64,000 nucleotides of DNA from Lachnospiraceae bacterium (GCA_014804785.1 JAAUZD010000026.1:195964-259963); one strand, 5' to 3'. Counted from the first letter of the stretch, positions 16,188 to 24,907 are shown. Notes: a model not told the origin generated them from the sequence alone. Numbers and translations: made by a program.

Positions 16188-17912
16188 ATGAAACAAAAGG
16201 TAAGAAAAATAAGTATTAAAGTAAAGATATTGTTTCCGGCAAGTCTGCTCGTTATTGCAGTCTGTCTGGTCATGGGAATCAGTTCCTTTGAGCATATGGA
16301 ATCAGCTATGATCGAAATGGGGGTAGAGGAGGCTGATATGGCGGCAGAGATTGCTGCAAAAACAATGGACGGAGATACAGTTGCATTGATAGGAGCAGAC
16401 AGTAAAGGAACAGAAGAATACCAGAGTTTGCTCACCATGATGCGGAATTTGCAAAAAAGATGCGGAATTGCTTACATGTATACTTTATATACGGATGGCA
16501 GTCAGGTATATTACGGAATTGATACGGATGAATCCAGCGGTCAGAATGATCCGGGAGAAGTATTTGACGTTTCTTACGAGGAACTGGCGGATGTTTTTCG
16601 GGGAAACGAATATGTACAGGACTATATAGACTCCACAGATGATGGGGAACTTATTTCGGTATATAAGCCCGTTTTAAGTCAGGACGGTAAGGTGGCAGCA
16701 GTTCTTGGCTGTGATTATGATGCGGCACATGTGGTTTCAAAATTGAATGCCTTGAGGCTCTGGGTGATTGAACTTGGCGCCGTCTGTCTGGCAGCCGCCA
16801 TCCTTATTCTGTATCTGATTGTGGGAAGAATTATGAAAAATCTCCGCACCGTGGATGGAAAAATTTATGAACTCGTTCATAATGAAGGAGATCTGACCCA
16901 GAAATTGGATATCAAGACCGGTGATGAGATGGAGCTTATTGCGGAGAATGTGAATGCGCTGCTTGCCCATATCAAAGACATCATGTTGAATATATCCGAA
17001 AATTCTAAGAAGCTGAGCGATTCCTCTGAGAAAGTGGTTCAAAGTCTTTTTGGAGCAGAGGATAACATTGCAGATGTATCCGCAACCATGGAAGAAATGA
17101 GTGCAGCGATGGAAGAAACCAGCGCTTCATTAGGACAGGTTCATCAATCGATAGAAGAAGTTTATAAGACAATTGCTGATATTTCGCAAAAGACAGAGGA
17201 CGGAAAGGAATCCTCCGTCAGGATTATGGAAAAAGCAGCAGAGATTTATAAGAACGCTGTTGAAAACCAAAAGAATGCAATAGAGCGGACCAAGGTCATG
17301 GCTTCTTCCGTCAATGAGAAAATCGAAAAATCCCGTACGGTCGAGGAAATAAGCGTATTGACCGCCAACATCATAAATATTACAAGTCAGACGAATTTGC
17401 TGGCATTAAATGCAAGTATAGAGGCAGCAAGAGCGGGAGAGGCAGGAAAGGGCTTTGCGGTGGTTGCGAATGAAATCGGCGAGCTTGCGACAAATTCGGC
17501 GGAGGCGGCAGCACAGATCCGTACAGTAAGTGCCAATGTAACGGAAGCTGTCAATGAACTATCAAAAGAAGCTGAAAACATGTTAGACTTTATGAATGAG
17601 ACGGCAATAGCAGGTTATCAGAAACTTTTGGAAACCAGTGAAAATTATCAAAACGATGTTGGAAGCATGGGACAGATCATGGAAGAATTTGCTGATGAAA
17701 GTAAACAGATTCGGGACAACATTGATAGCATAAAGGACGCGATTTCCATGGTGAACGTTGCGGTGGAGGATTGTGCAAAGGGTGTTTCAAATGTTGCTGA
17801 AATGTCTACGGAGCTGACGATCAGTGTGAAGGATATCAGCAGTGAGGCGGATGCCAATAGGGAAGTTTCGCGGGAATTGAACGATGAGGTAAATAAATTT
17901 AAATTGCAGTGA
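16188..17912 (+). CDS. Methyl-accepting chemotaxis protein
   Basis: This 574-residue transducer has a first membrane helix (about 13-34), an extracytoplasmic ligand domain of about 150 residues and a second helix (about 185-210). A HAMP-like linker and a long coiled-coil signalling domain follow. The hairpin tip is recognisable as [30 protein letters not shown]-type sequence around residues 402-430, which binds CheA and CheW. GGTGGGG lies 8 bases before the ATG at 16188. The ligand is unknown. It sits 40 bp after ahcY and may be co-transcribed without a functional link. Confidence 0.9.
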   Translation: MKQKVRKISIKVKILFPASLLVIAVCLVMGISSFEHMESAMIEMGVEEADMAAEIAAKTMDGDTVALIGADSKGTEEYQSLLTMMRNLQKRCGIAYMYTLYTDGSQVYYGIDTDESSGQNDPGEVFDVSYEELADVFRGNEYVQDYIDSTDDGELISVYKPVLSQDGKVAAVLGCDYDAAHVVSKLNALRLWVIELGAVCLAAAILILYLIVGRIMKNLRTVDGKIYELVHNEGDLTQKLDIKTGDEMELIAENVNALLAHIKDIMLNISENSKKLSDSSEKVVQSLFGAEDNIADVSATMEEMSAAMEETSASLGQVHQSIEEVYKTIADISQKTEDGKESSVRIMEKAAEIYKNAVENQKNAIERTKVMASSVNEKIEKSRTVEEISVLTANIINITSQTNLLALNASIEAARAGEAGKGFAVVANEIGELATNSAEAAAQIRTVSANVTEAVNELSKEAENMLDFMNETAIAGYQKLLETSENYQNDVGSMGQIMEEFADESKQIRDNIDSIKDAISMVNVAVEDCAKGVSNVAEMSTELTISVKDISSEADANREVSRELNDEVNKFKLQ

Positions 17913-18032
17913 TAATAATTTTTCTATCAGACAAAAGAAATGATTGCATAATAATATCTAATCATTTACTATATTAATATACCATTGTCACACAATTTAA
18001 AATATAATAATATTGAACAGGGGGATATGCTT

Positions 18033-18674
18033 ATGCAAGAGACTATTAAAATCCAATCAAAACAGCATCGTAACGTTGTGCTGAAAGCCATTCCCGGGCA
18101 TTTTGTAACACCGAATTCCCATGTAAATTATTTTCTGGATATGACCACCATCAAATCCAGACTCAGTGAAGCTTCAGCGGTAGCGAAGGCGCTCAGTGAG
18201 CAGATAACGGCAACTACCGTTGTTGATACAATCGTATGTATTGACGGTTGTGAAATCATAGGTGCTTTTCTTGCCGAGGATCTGACAAGAGCGGGTGTTT
18301 ATTCCATGAATTCACACAATACAATCTATATTGTTACACCTGAGTACGTAAATTCAGGACAGCTTGTTTTCAGAGAGAACATGGTTCCGATGATCCGGGA
18401 CAAAAATATTCTTTTGCTTATGGCCTCAGCAACGACAGGGCAGACAATTGTAAAAGCAGCTCAGGCGCTTGGCTATTATGGAGCAAAGATCAGCGGTATC
18501 AGCGCAGTTTTCAGCGCAGCCAACAGTGTTATGGGCATTCCGATTAAATCCCTGTTCACGATTACGGATATACCGGATTATAAGACATACAATCCGGAGG
18601 GATGCACTCTGTGCAGAGACAAAAAGAAGATTGACGCATTCGCAAATGGTTTTGGTTATTCTAAGATAGGTTAA
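18033..18674 (+). CDS. Phosphoribosyltransferase-like protein with altered PRPP motif
   Basis: This 213-residue protein has the overall fold pattern of type I phosphoribosyltransferases related to orotate PRTase. The region corresponding to the PRPP-binding loop reads ILLLMASATTGQTIVKAAQ (about 127-145). The two acidic residues normally found before A/S-x-x-TG are replaced (LMAS instead of DD), while TTGQT is kept. A C-terminal YNPEGCTLCRDKKK segment has a CxxC pair that could bind metal. Catalysis may therefore be altered or replaced by a regulatory role. The ATG at 18033 is preferred, with GGGGG 8 bases upstream. It is monocistronic, with a strong terminator. Confidence 0.7.
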   Translation: MQETIKIQSKQHRNVVLKAIPGHFVTPNSHVNYFLDMTTIKSRLSEASAVAKALSEQITATTVVDTIVCIDGCEIIGAFLAEDLTRAGVYSMNSHNTIYIVTPEYVNSGQLVFRENMVPMIRDKNILLLMASATTGQTIVKAAQALGYYGAKISGISAVFSAANSVMGIPIKSLFTITDIPDYKTYNPEGCTLCRDKKKIDAFANGFGYSKIG

Positions 18675-18687
18675 AAGATATTAAAAA

Positions 18688-18722
18688 GGAGTATTGAACG
18701 GATTGGTTCAATACTCCTTTAT
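18688..18722 (+). terminator. Intrinsic terminator, convergent with rubredoxin gene
   Basis: GGAGTATTGAAC (18688-18699) and GTTCAATACTCC (18706-18717) form a perfect 12-bp stem with a 6-base loop, followed by TTTATCTT. On the opposite strand it is followed by TTTTTAATA, so it may serve both directions. Confidence 0.88.
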
Positions 18723-18737
18723 CTTACTTAGAAATAA

Positions 18738-18911
18738 TTAGTTGTAATTATCTATGCAGGGCTGGAACATATCTTTGGACACGCCGCAGAGAGGACAGCA
18801 CCAGTCATCCGGAAGATCTTCGAAAGCTGTGCCGGGTGCGATACCATGTTCAGGATCACCTTTTTCAGGATCATATGTGTAGCCGCAGGGATTACAAAAA
18901 TATTTTTTCAT
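18738..18911 (-). CDS. Rubredoxin
   Basis: This 57-residue protein has the two rubredoxin iron knuckles, CNPCGYTYD near residues 6-14 and CPLCGVSKD near 39-47, which coordinate one Fe by four cysteines. It starts [10 protein letters not shown]. It is a one-electron carrier that feeds rubrerythrin during peroxide reduction. It is the last gene of the perR-rbr-rubredoxin operon, 18 bp after rbr, with AAGGAGC as ribosome binding site. Confidence 0.95.
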   Translation of the reverse strand: MKKYFCNPCGYTYDPEKGDPEHGIAPGTAFEDLPDDWCCPLCGVSKDMFQPCIDNYN

Positions 18912-18929
18912 TGTAGATAAGCTCCTTTC

Positions 18930-19469
18930 TTAGTTGAAATATCTCTTAAGCAGACCTTCAAATGCCTTGCCATGTCTAGCTTCGTCACGAGCCATCTCAT
19001 GAACGGTGTCATGGATTGCGTCAAGGTTTGCAGCTTTAGCACGCTTAGCGAGGTCGAATTTACCAGCTGTAGCGCCGTTTTCAGCTTCTACTCTCATTTC
19101 AAGGTTCTTTTTGGTGGAGTCGGTTACAACTTCGCCTAATAGTTCAGCAAATTTAGCGGCATGTTCAGCTTCTTCATAAGCAGCTTTTTCCCAATATAAA
19201 CCGATTTCAGGATAGCCTTCTCTGTGAGCAACTCTTGCCATTGCAAGGTACATACCAACTTCTGTACATTCACCGTTGAAATTTGCTCTTAAGTCTTCCA
19301 GAATGTCTTCGCTTACGCCCTTAGCAACGCCTACCACATGCTCGGCAGCCCAGACTTTCTCTTCACCCTGAGCGGTGAATTTCTCTGCGGGTGCGTTACA
19401 AACGGGGCATTTCTCAGGTGCCGCATCTCCTTCATAAACATAGCCACATACCTGACATACAAATTTCAT
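18930..19469 (-). CDS. rbr: Reverse rubrerythrin (rubredoxin domain first)
   Basis: This 179-residue protein has its rubredoxin-like Fe(Cys)4 domain at the N-terminus ([20 protein letters not shown], residues 5-24). It is followed by a ferritin-like diiron domain with repeated EXXH motifs (EEAEHAAKF and DEARHGKAF). That order is the reverse of classical rubrerythrin and typical of clostridial reverse rubrerythrins. It reduces hydrogen peroxide to water and may accept electrons from the adjacent rubredoxin. The gene lies 25 bp after perR, under the Per box at 19902. Confidence 0.95.
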   Translation of the reverse strand: MKFVCQVCGYVYEGDAAPEKCPVCNAPAEKFTAQGEEKVWAAEHVVGVAKGVSEDILEDLRANFNGECTEVGMYLAMARVAHREGYPEIGLYWEKAAYEEAEHAAKFAELLGEVVTDSTKKNLEMRVEAENGATAGKFDLAKRAKAANLDAIHDTVHEMARDEARHGKAFEGLLKRYFN

Positions 19470-19494
19470 AATACTTATCTCCTTTTCTTATATA

Positions 19495-19881
19495 TTAATT
19501 TTTGGATAAACAATTGTTACAGCGACCATAAAAGTAGGTCACTTGTCCTTCGATTTCACCTTCAAAGTTCTCCTGCGCAGCCTTTGTTATGCGTTCTGTT
19601 ATTGGCATATTCAAATCCATTACGCATCCGCATTCAGAACATACAAAGTGATAATGGGGTGAAGTATCATAATCAAAGTGATCTACACCGTCGCCTACAC
19701 GGATTCTCGCTATTTCACCGATATCAGCAAGCAGAGTCAGATTCCGGTATACGGTTCCCAGACTGATATTCGGAAAAGACTGGCGAACATTCTTGTAGAC
19801 AACATCTGCTGTAGGATGATCTTTTCTGGTGGCCAGAAATGCTTTAATGGAATCTCGCTGTTTACTGTGTTTCAGGTTCAT
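19495..19881 (-). CDS. perR: Peroxide-responsive repressor PerR (Fur family)
   Basis: This 128-residue Fur-family protein has the winged helix in its first 80 residues (HPTADVVYKNVRQSFPNISL and TVYRNLTLLADIGEI). A metal-sensing segment with HFDYDTSPHYHFVC follows, and two CxxC structural zinc motifs (CSECGC and CNNCLS). Its histidine/aspartate pattern and its operon with rubrerythrin and rubredoxin fit PerR rather than Fur or Zur. Metal-catalysed oxidation of its histidines would release it from DNA and raise peroxide defence. The Per box upstream suggests autoregulation. Confidence 0.9.
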   Translation of the reverse strand: MNLKHSKQRDSIKAFLATRKDHPTADVVYKNVRQSFPNISLGTVYRNLTLLADIGEIARIRVGDGVDHFDYDTSPHYHFVCSECGCVMDLNMPITERITKAAQENFEGEIEGQVTYFYGRCNNCLSKN

Positions 19882-19901
19882 AAAGATTCCTTTCTGATAA
19901 A

Positions 19902-19918
19902 ATAGTAATCATTACTGT
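19902..19918 (-). promoter_or_regulatory. Candidate Per box upstream of perR-rbr-rubredoxin
   Basis: AGTAAT-C-ATTACT (19904-19916) is a perfect inverted repeat around one base. It fits the 7-1-7 Per box consensus TTATAATNATTATAA at most positions. It lies 23 bp upstream of perR, in the promoter zone of the operon. Confidence 0.65.
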
Positions 19919-20020
19919 TTCAATTATACAAAAGATTTATAAAAAGTCAATATACCCCTTACACTTTATAAATTTTTTATAGATTCATTGATTCTTTAAT
20001 AACATGCTTTTTATAGTATG

Positions 20021-20029
20021 TGCTATAAT
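20021..20029 (+). promoter_or_regulatory. Extended -10 promoter for the two-component operon
   Basis: TGCTATAAT (20021-20029) is an ideal extended -10 element. No good -35 is present at 17 bp. It lies 85 bp before the histidine kinase start. Confidence 0.5.
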
Positions 20030-20113
20030 CGATATAAAAGACATGTAGTGAGTGGCAGAAGGAAATATTAGGACAGTACTGCAGACACGGTCGCAGTATG
20101 CAGAGGTATAGGC

Positions 20114-21592
20114 ATGAAGTTTAAAACCAGATTAGTGATAACATTCCTGACAATTATTTTGCTTCCGCTGGTGCTTGCCTGTACAGCGTTTATCTGTATA
20201 GGGGGTCATCTCATCAAGGAACAGGAAGAATATGGATTCCGCAATGACGATTATAACATGTTGATCGACCCCACGCAGGCATCCAGATTGATTTCAGATG
20301 AACTTTTTAAGGAAGTTGAAACAATACTGAAAGAAAATCCTTCCAGCCTTGAGCAAGAAGGTATCCTCACAAAGATTAATGAAAAGATTGCCAACAAATC
20401 CTCCTATATCATTGTGCGGAAGCAGGGTACCCTTTATTATACGGGCAATGAAGTGGCGGCAAAGCAGATTTTTGACAAGCTGCCGGATTTTCAAGAGGAA
20501 AATATCGGACAGGAAGAGAAACCAAGCTTTTACTACGATGATATGAAAAAGCTGGTGAGGCAGATGGATTTTCATTTTGCCGATGAAAGCGAGGGCAGTT
20601 TTTTCGTAATCACAAGAGCCAATTCTATTCTTTCAAGAAAGCTGTTTGTGGACATGGCGATTGCCATTATGGTAATTCTGATTTTTACAAGTCTGTTTCT
20701 AACAAACTGGATCAGCCGCGGTGTTTTTTCACCGGTCAATCAGTTGAATATTGCCATGCAGAATATTGCAGAGGGCAATCTTGAATACAGGCTCCCTGAC
20801 AAAGATGACGGAGAGATAGGAGAGCTTTACCGGAACTATGAGGATATGCGGCTAAGGCTGAAGGAGTCTACAGATGAAAAGATTTTGGCAGAAAAGCAGA
20901 ATAAGGAACTGGTGAGCAACATATCCCATGATCTGAAAACGCCGATCACTGCTATAAAAGGATACGTGGAGGGAATCATGGATGGTGTGGCGGACACGCC
21001 AGAAAAAATGGATAAATATATCAGGACCATCTATAATAAAGCAAATGATATGGACAGACTCATTAATGAACTGACTGTCTATTCAGGAATCGATTCCAAC
21101 CGGATTCCCTATCATTTCCACAAAATAAATGTTTCTGAATATTTTGGTGATTGTATTGAAGAAGTGGGACTTGACCTGGAGTCCAAAAATATAGAACTGA
21201 ACTATTCCAATCTGGTTGCACCGGGTACGCTGATTATTGCAGATCCAGAACAGCTGAAACGGGTAATCAATAACATTATAGGAAACAGTATTAAGTACCT
21301 TGATAAGCCAAAAGGAGAAATCGATATCCGTATTCTGGATGAAATCGATTCCATCCGTGTGGAAATAGAAGATAATGGAAAAGGAATTGCAGCAAAGGAT
21401 CTGCCCCAGATATTCGAACGTTTTTACAGATCAGATGCTTCAAGGAACTCAGCGCAGGGTGGAAGCGGAATTGGCTTATCCATTGTAAAGAAAATCATTG
21501 AGGACCATGGGGGGTACATCTGGGCTACCAGCAAAGAGGGGGAAGAGACCTGCATGCATTTCGTTATCCGTAAATACCAAGAGGCGGAGTAA
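20114..21592 (+). CDS. Membrane sensor histidine kinase
   Basis: This 492-residue kinase has a first membrane helix (about 7-30), an extracytoplasmic sensor region and a second helix (about 176-197). HAMP follows, then HisKA with the phosphorylated histidine in SNISHDLKTPITAIKGY (about 274-290), and a HATPase domain with N box INNIIGNSIKYL, G1 DNGKGIA and G2 GGSGIGLSI. It would phosphorylate the OmpR-type regulator encoded 40 bp downstream. Kinase-first order is less common than regulator-first. The signal is unknown; envelope stress or antimicrobial sensing is typical of this architecture. Confidence 0.92.
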   Translation: MKFKTRLVITFLTIILLPLVLACTAFICIGGHLIKEQEEYGFRNDDYNMLIDPTQASRLISDELFKEVETILKENPSSLEQEGILTKINEKIANKSSYIIVRKQGTLYYTGNEVAAKQIFDKLPDFQEENIGQEEKPSFYYDDMKKLVRQMDFHFADESEGSFFVITRANSILSRKLFVDMAIAIMVILIFTSLFLTNWISRGVFSPVNQLNIAMQNIAEGNLEYRLPDKDDGEIGELYRNYEDMRLRLKESTDEKILAEKQNKELVSNISHDLKTPITAIKGYVEGIMDGVADTPEKMDKYIRTIYNKANDMDRLINELTVYSGIDSNRIPYHFHKINVSEYFGDCIEEVGLDLESKNIELNYSNLVAPGTLIIADPEQLKRVINNIIGNSIKYLDKPKGEIDIRILDEIDSIRVEIEDNGKGIAAKDLPQIFERFYRSDASRNSAQGGSGIGLSIVKKIIEDHGGYIWATSKEGEETCMHFVIRKYQEAE

Positions 21593-21632
21593 AGAATATA
21601 AAAAGAAACAGTTGAAAGGAATGATTAGTGGA

Positions 21633-22322
21633 ATGAGCAGAATTTTAATTATCGAGGATGAGGAAGCAATTGCTGATTTGGAAAAGGATTATCTTGAGCT
21701 GAGCGGATTTGATGTGGAGATTCAGAATAAGGGAGATGAGGGGCTTAAGGTAGCAATGTCTGAGGAATTTGATTTGATTGTGCTTGACCTGATGCTGCCC
21801 GGTATGGATGGATTTGAAATCTGTAAACGAATCAGAGAAGAAAAGAATATCCCGATTATCATGGTATCCGCCAAAAAAGATGATATTGACAAGATCAGAG
21901 GTTTAGGCCTGGGCGCTGATGATTATATGACCAAGCCCTTTAGTCCCAGCGAACTGGTTGCCAGAGTGAAAGCGCATATGGCAAGGTATGACAGGCTTGT
22001 GGGTTCTACACAGAAAAATAACGATGTTATTGAGATTCGCGGTATCCGTATCGATAAGACAGCAAGAAGAGTGATTGTGGACGGTGTGGAGAAGGCATTT
22101 ACCGGTAAAGAGTTTGATCTTCTTACTTTTCTGGCAGAGCATCCCAATCATGTATACACAAAGGAAGAGTTGTTTAGGGAAATTTGGGATATGGATTCTA
22201 TCGGAGATATCGCGACAGTAACGGTGCATATTAAGAAGATACGTGAAAAGATTGAGTATGACTCTGCAAAGCCCCAATATATTGAAACAATCTGGGGAGT
22301 GGGTTATCGCTTTAAGGTATAA
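21633..22322 (+). CDS. OmpR/PhoB-family response regulator
   Basis: This 229-residue protein has a receiver domain with acidic pocket EDEE and phosphorylated Asp in IVLDLMLPGMDG (about 48-59), the switch-region VSAKKD and conserved Lys in DYMTKPFSP. A winged-helix DNA-binding domain follows, with VHIKKIREKI and the terminal WGVGYRFKV. I chose the ATG at 21633 (MSRILIIEDEE) by comparison with the family; an in-frame ATG at 21621 is nearer the AAAGGA ribosome binding site and remains possible. The cognate kinase is immediately upstream. Confidence 0.92.
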   Translation: MSRILIIEDEEAIADLEKDYLELSGFDVEIQNKGDEGLKVAMSEEFDLIVLDLMLPGMDGFEICKRIREEKNIPIIMVSAKKDDIDKIRGLGLGADDYMTKPFSPSELVARVKAHMARYDRLVGSTQKNNDVIEIRGIRIDKTARRVIVDGVEKAFTGKEFDLLTFLAEHPNHVYTKEELFREIWDMDSIGDIATVTVHIKKIREKIEYDSAKPQYIETIWGVGYRFKV

Positions 22323-22336
22323 GGACGGAAGAACAG

Positions 22337-23059
22337 GTGCAAAAAAATATTATTTACGAAGATGAACATATAATTGTCGTGTTCAAGCCCGCGGGAATTG
22401 CCACTCAGACAGCAAGAATCGGTCAGCAGGATATGGTCAGTGAATTAAAAAATTATCTTGCCGGGAAGATAGAGTATCAGGGAAAGGGAGAACCCTATCT
22501 GGGGGTCGTCCACAGGCTGGACCAGCCAGTTTCCGGAGTATTGGTTTTTGCCAAAAATAAGCAGGCGGCAGCAGACTTAAGCTGTCAGGTAAGCAGTAGC
22601 AAAATGCATAAATATTATTATGCGGTAATTTATGGGGAACCCCGCAAGGAAGAAGAACAGCTGGAAAATTATTTATATAAAGAAGTTAAGACAAATAAGT
22701 CCGTTGTGGTAAAGGAAGATTTTCCGAATGCCAAAAAGGCGGTTCTGATTTATAAAAAGATTAAAACGCTTATGATTCTGGAAAAGGAACAGAAGGTTTC
22801 CCTTGTGGAAATCTGTCTTCTTACGGGGCGGCATCACCAGATTCGGGCACAATTTGCATATAATGATATGCCTCTTTTGGGAGACAGCAAATATGGCAGT
22901 GAAAGCTCGAAGCAGCTTGGCAGAGAGATTGGATGCAGAAATGTGGCGCTTTGTGCCTCTAAGTTGATACTGTATCATCCTGTAAAAAGAAAAGAAATGA
23001 TTTTTGAAAAACAACCGGAAGAAGAAATTTTTCTTCCTTTCTTTACCAGTGGGATTTAA
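22337..23059 (+). CDS. RluA-family pseudouridine synthase
   Basis: This 240-residue protein has the RluA active-site motif HRLDQPVSGVLVFAK (about 59-73) with the catalytic aspartate. The LLTGRHHQIRAQFA segment (about 166-179) is also typical. It has no S4 domain and is shorter than RluD, resembling the small RluA/YjbO-like group. It isomerises uridines in rRNA or tRNA; the target site is not predictable. The start is a GTG 14 bp after the response regulator stop codon, suggesting co-transcription. Confidence 0.85.
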   Translation: MQKNIIYEDEHIIVVFKPAGIATQTARIGQQDMVSELKNYLAGKIEYQGKGEPYLGVVHRLDQPVSGVLVFAKNKQAAADLSCQVSSSKMHKYYYAVIYGEPRKEEEQLENYLYKEVKTNKSVVVKEDFPNAKKAVLIYKKIKTLMILEKEQKVSLVEICLLTGRHHQIRAQFAYNDMPLLGDSKYGSESSKQLGREIGCRNVALCASKLILYHPVKRKEMIFEKQPEEEIFLPFFTSGI

Positions 23060-23089
23060 AATTTTTAAGGTCATATTTCATTTGAAATT

Positions 23090-23142
23090 ACCCATACTAC
23101 CAGTAGTCTTTTGTGCAAGCTGGTAAGGTGTGGGTGATTTTT
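23090..23142 (+). terminator. Hairpin with T-run abutting the AI-2E gene start
   Basis: ACCCATAC (23090-23097) pairs with GTGTGGGT (23128-23135). A second internal stem ACCAG (23099-23103) pairs with CTGGT (23120-23124). GATTTTTT follows, so it looks like a terminator for the RluA transcript. The AAGGTG that could serve as ribosome binding site for the ATG at 23144 lies in the 3' arm, so the same structure may also control translation. Confidence 0.55.
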
Positions 23143-23143
23143 T

Positions 23144-24232
23144 ATGGATAAATTTTGTAACAAAATAAATATAAGCGAAGCGGGAAAAAAATACCTGATA
23201 GCGGCAGCGGTAAGTTTTCTGGTGTATCTGGCAATGAAATATATCAGTCCTATTGTGTCGCCATTTCTTTTTGCCTTTTTGTTGGCGGGGCTTTTGAATC
23301 CGGCGGTACAGATACTTCATAATAAAATGAAGATACGAAAGTCGATCCTGGCGGGAATTCTTTTATTTGCGGTCGGTGTTCTGATTCTAATGCTAATGTG
23401 GATAATCTTATCAGTGCTCATTTCTGGCGGGGGGCGTCTGGCAGGGCAGATACCGGATTACCAGAAGGAGTTCAATGTCCTTTTAGGGGACTGCTGCAGT
23501 ATGATGGGAGAAAAGTTTGGGGTGGATGGTGTCCAGATTGAAAAATTTATTGTAGAGCAGGTGAATCTTTTTATTGATAATCTTGAGGTCAATGTGTTGC
23601 CTGAAATTATGGGAAAATCTGTAAATTATATGAAAAGCATTGTAAGCTTTATCAGTATTATTGTAGTGATGATGATAGCAGTGTTGCTTATTATGAAGGA
23701 TTACGATAAATATATGCTCCGGTTAAAGAAAGAAGAGGGACTTTTGGGCGTAAGGGAAGTTGTGAAGAAGGTGATTCTTTATGTGAAGACTTTTATCAAG
23801 GCACAAATCATCATCCTTTGTACCATCAGTACCATATGTGCTGTTGCGCTTGCGCTGATGGGAATGGAAGGGGGGATTGTCTATGGGATATTAACGGGGA
23901 TTATGGACATGCTTCCTTTTATCGGAACCGGAATCATGCTGATTCCGCTGGCGATTTTCCGGTTGATCAGCGGAAACTACTGGCAGGCATTTTTTTGCTT
24001 CTGCCTCTATGCTGTCTGTGCGCTGATTCGGGAATTTTTGGAACCCAAACTGATTGGAGAGAAGGTGGGGGTGTGGCCGGTAGGAATTTTATTTGCAGTC
24101 TTTGCTGGGATTCATTTGTTTGGAGTGTGGGGAATCGTTAAAGGACCGCTGTCGCTGGTGATTATATGTGAGACTTGTAAATATCTGTGGAGTAGGATGG
24201 AACGGGAGGGAACAGCTTTGAAGCCGGAGTAG
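23144..24232 (+). CDS. AI-2E family (UPF0118) membrane transporter
   Basis: This 362-residue membrane protein has about seven to eight helices. Family features are an N-terminal helix pair, a central soluble stretch and the conserved C-terminal segment GIMDMLPFIGTGIMLIPLAIF, then EPKLIGEKVGVWPV near the end. Members are trimeric transporters; characterised ones export autoinducer-2 or act as sodium/proton antiporters. The substrate is not predictable here. Its start codon directly abuts a terminator-like hairpin. Confidence 0.88.
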   Translation: MDKFCNKINISEAGKKYLIAAAVSFLVYLAMKYISPIVSPFLFAFLLAGLLNPAVQILHNKMKIRKSILAGILLFAVGVLILMLMWIILSVLISGGGRLAGQIPDYQKEFNVLLGDCCSMMGEKFGVDGVQIEKFIVEQVNLFIDNLEVNVLPEIMGKSVNYMKSIVSFISIIVVMMIAVLLIMKDYDKYMLRLKKEEGLLGVREVVKKVILYVKTFIKAQIIILCTISTICAVALALMGMEGGIVYGILTGIMDMLPFIGTGIMLIPLAIFRLISGNYWQAFFCFCLYAVCALIREFLEPKLIGEKVGVWPVGILFAVFAGIHLFGVWGIVKGPLSLVIICETCKYLWSRMEREGTALKPE

Positions 24233-24397
24233 GGAGGGTGTTCACAGGCAATCTCATTCAGCTAAGCAGCGGCGATGCAGCATAGGACAGCAGTGGGCAG
24301 CCCCGTCAGGCGACAGTACATTTTATGATTTCAAGTCTCGTCTTCAAATCGGATTTCACTAACAGAATGGATGGAGGTGTTTCAAGACGGACGGGTC

Positions 24398-24428
24398 GGA
24401 GTCAGCGGCATCCGTGCCGCATGACTCC
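24398..24428 (+). other. Core hairpin 1 of the inverted-arm element
   Basis: GGAGTCAGCGGCA (24398-24410) pairs with TGCCGC-A-TGACTCC (24415-24428), with one bulged A and a TCCG tetraloop. Confidence 0.7.
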
Positions 24429-24429
24429 T

Positions 24430-24466
24430 GAAACCGCCATCCGTGGCGGTTTCACCCTGTTTTTTT
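24430..24466 (+). terminator. Core hairpin 2 of the inverted-arm element, terminator-like
   Basis: GAAACCGCCA (24430-24439) and TGGCGGTTTC (24444-24453) form a perfect 10-bp stem with a TCCG loop. A run of seven T follows after a six-base gap (ACCCTG). It could terminate the AI-2E transcript, although the gap makes it atypical. Confidence 0.5.
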
Positions 24467-24611
24467 GCCATTCTGTAAGTGAAATTGCCGATTTTCCGCC
24501 AGAGACTTGAAATCATAAAATGTACTGCCGCCTGACGGGTCTGCCCACTGCTGTCCTATGCTGCATCGCCGCTGCTTAGCTGAATGAGATTGCCTGTGAG
24601 CTCTGGCGGAA

Positions 24612-24907
24612 CGGTAGTGTGTGCCGGTGTAATTTAAAAATCTCCCTTTTCGGAAAAGTGTTCCTATTAACTACTCCACAAACCGGAATTCTGATAAGAC
24701 CTAATTTATAACATTTAATAATAACTGTTATATCTTATCTCCAAAATGTCTGTAAACCCTTGAAAATACTAAATTTATAGCAAGTGAGTTTGCCCTTAGT
24801 TTTATATCCTTTTCCCTCGTGTTACGAACCCTTATAAGGGCAATATGCAGATGTGGATAGATGCTGAAGATTCTCTTGATTTATGGTAAAAATATCAATT
24901 AATGCAA
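24612..24907. other. Gene-free interval
   Basis: About 300 bp without a credible frame. Visible structure is limited to a 12-bp palindrome CCCTTATAAGGG (24829-24840) and a 9-bp inverted pair TTGCCCTTA (24789-24797) / TAAGGGCAA (24835-24843). I see no promoter or RNA motif I can name. Confidence 0.4.

Larger units (their letters stand above)
24243..24598. repeat. Inverted-arm element (97-bp arms, about 160-bp structured core)
   Basis: The left arm (24243-24339) and right arm (24502-24598) are reverse complements over 97 bp with only about two differences. Weaker arm similarity continues inward (AATCGG...TTTCACT.ACAGAATGG on both sides). The core holds two perfect or near-perfect hairpins sharing a TCCG loop. 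The right arm is also bracketed by an 11-bp inverted pair, TTCCGCCAGAG (24495-24505 area) and CTCTGGCGGAA (24601-24611). No transposase-sized frame exists. It resembles a non-autonomous MITE-like element or a large structured repeat; the short frame across it (24325-24510) is probably not a gene. Confidence 0.75.

Noticed and set aside
18033-18674. Orotate or xanthine phosphoribosyltransferase enzyme call
   Set aside because: The acidic PRPP-binding residues are missing and no pyrimidine or purine genes are adjacent, so a specific enzyme name is not justified.
24325-24510. 61-residue frame inside the inverted-arm element
   Set aside because: It lies across hairpins and the repeat arms, has no ribosome binding site and shows no protein-like composition; it is a by-product of the repeat.
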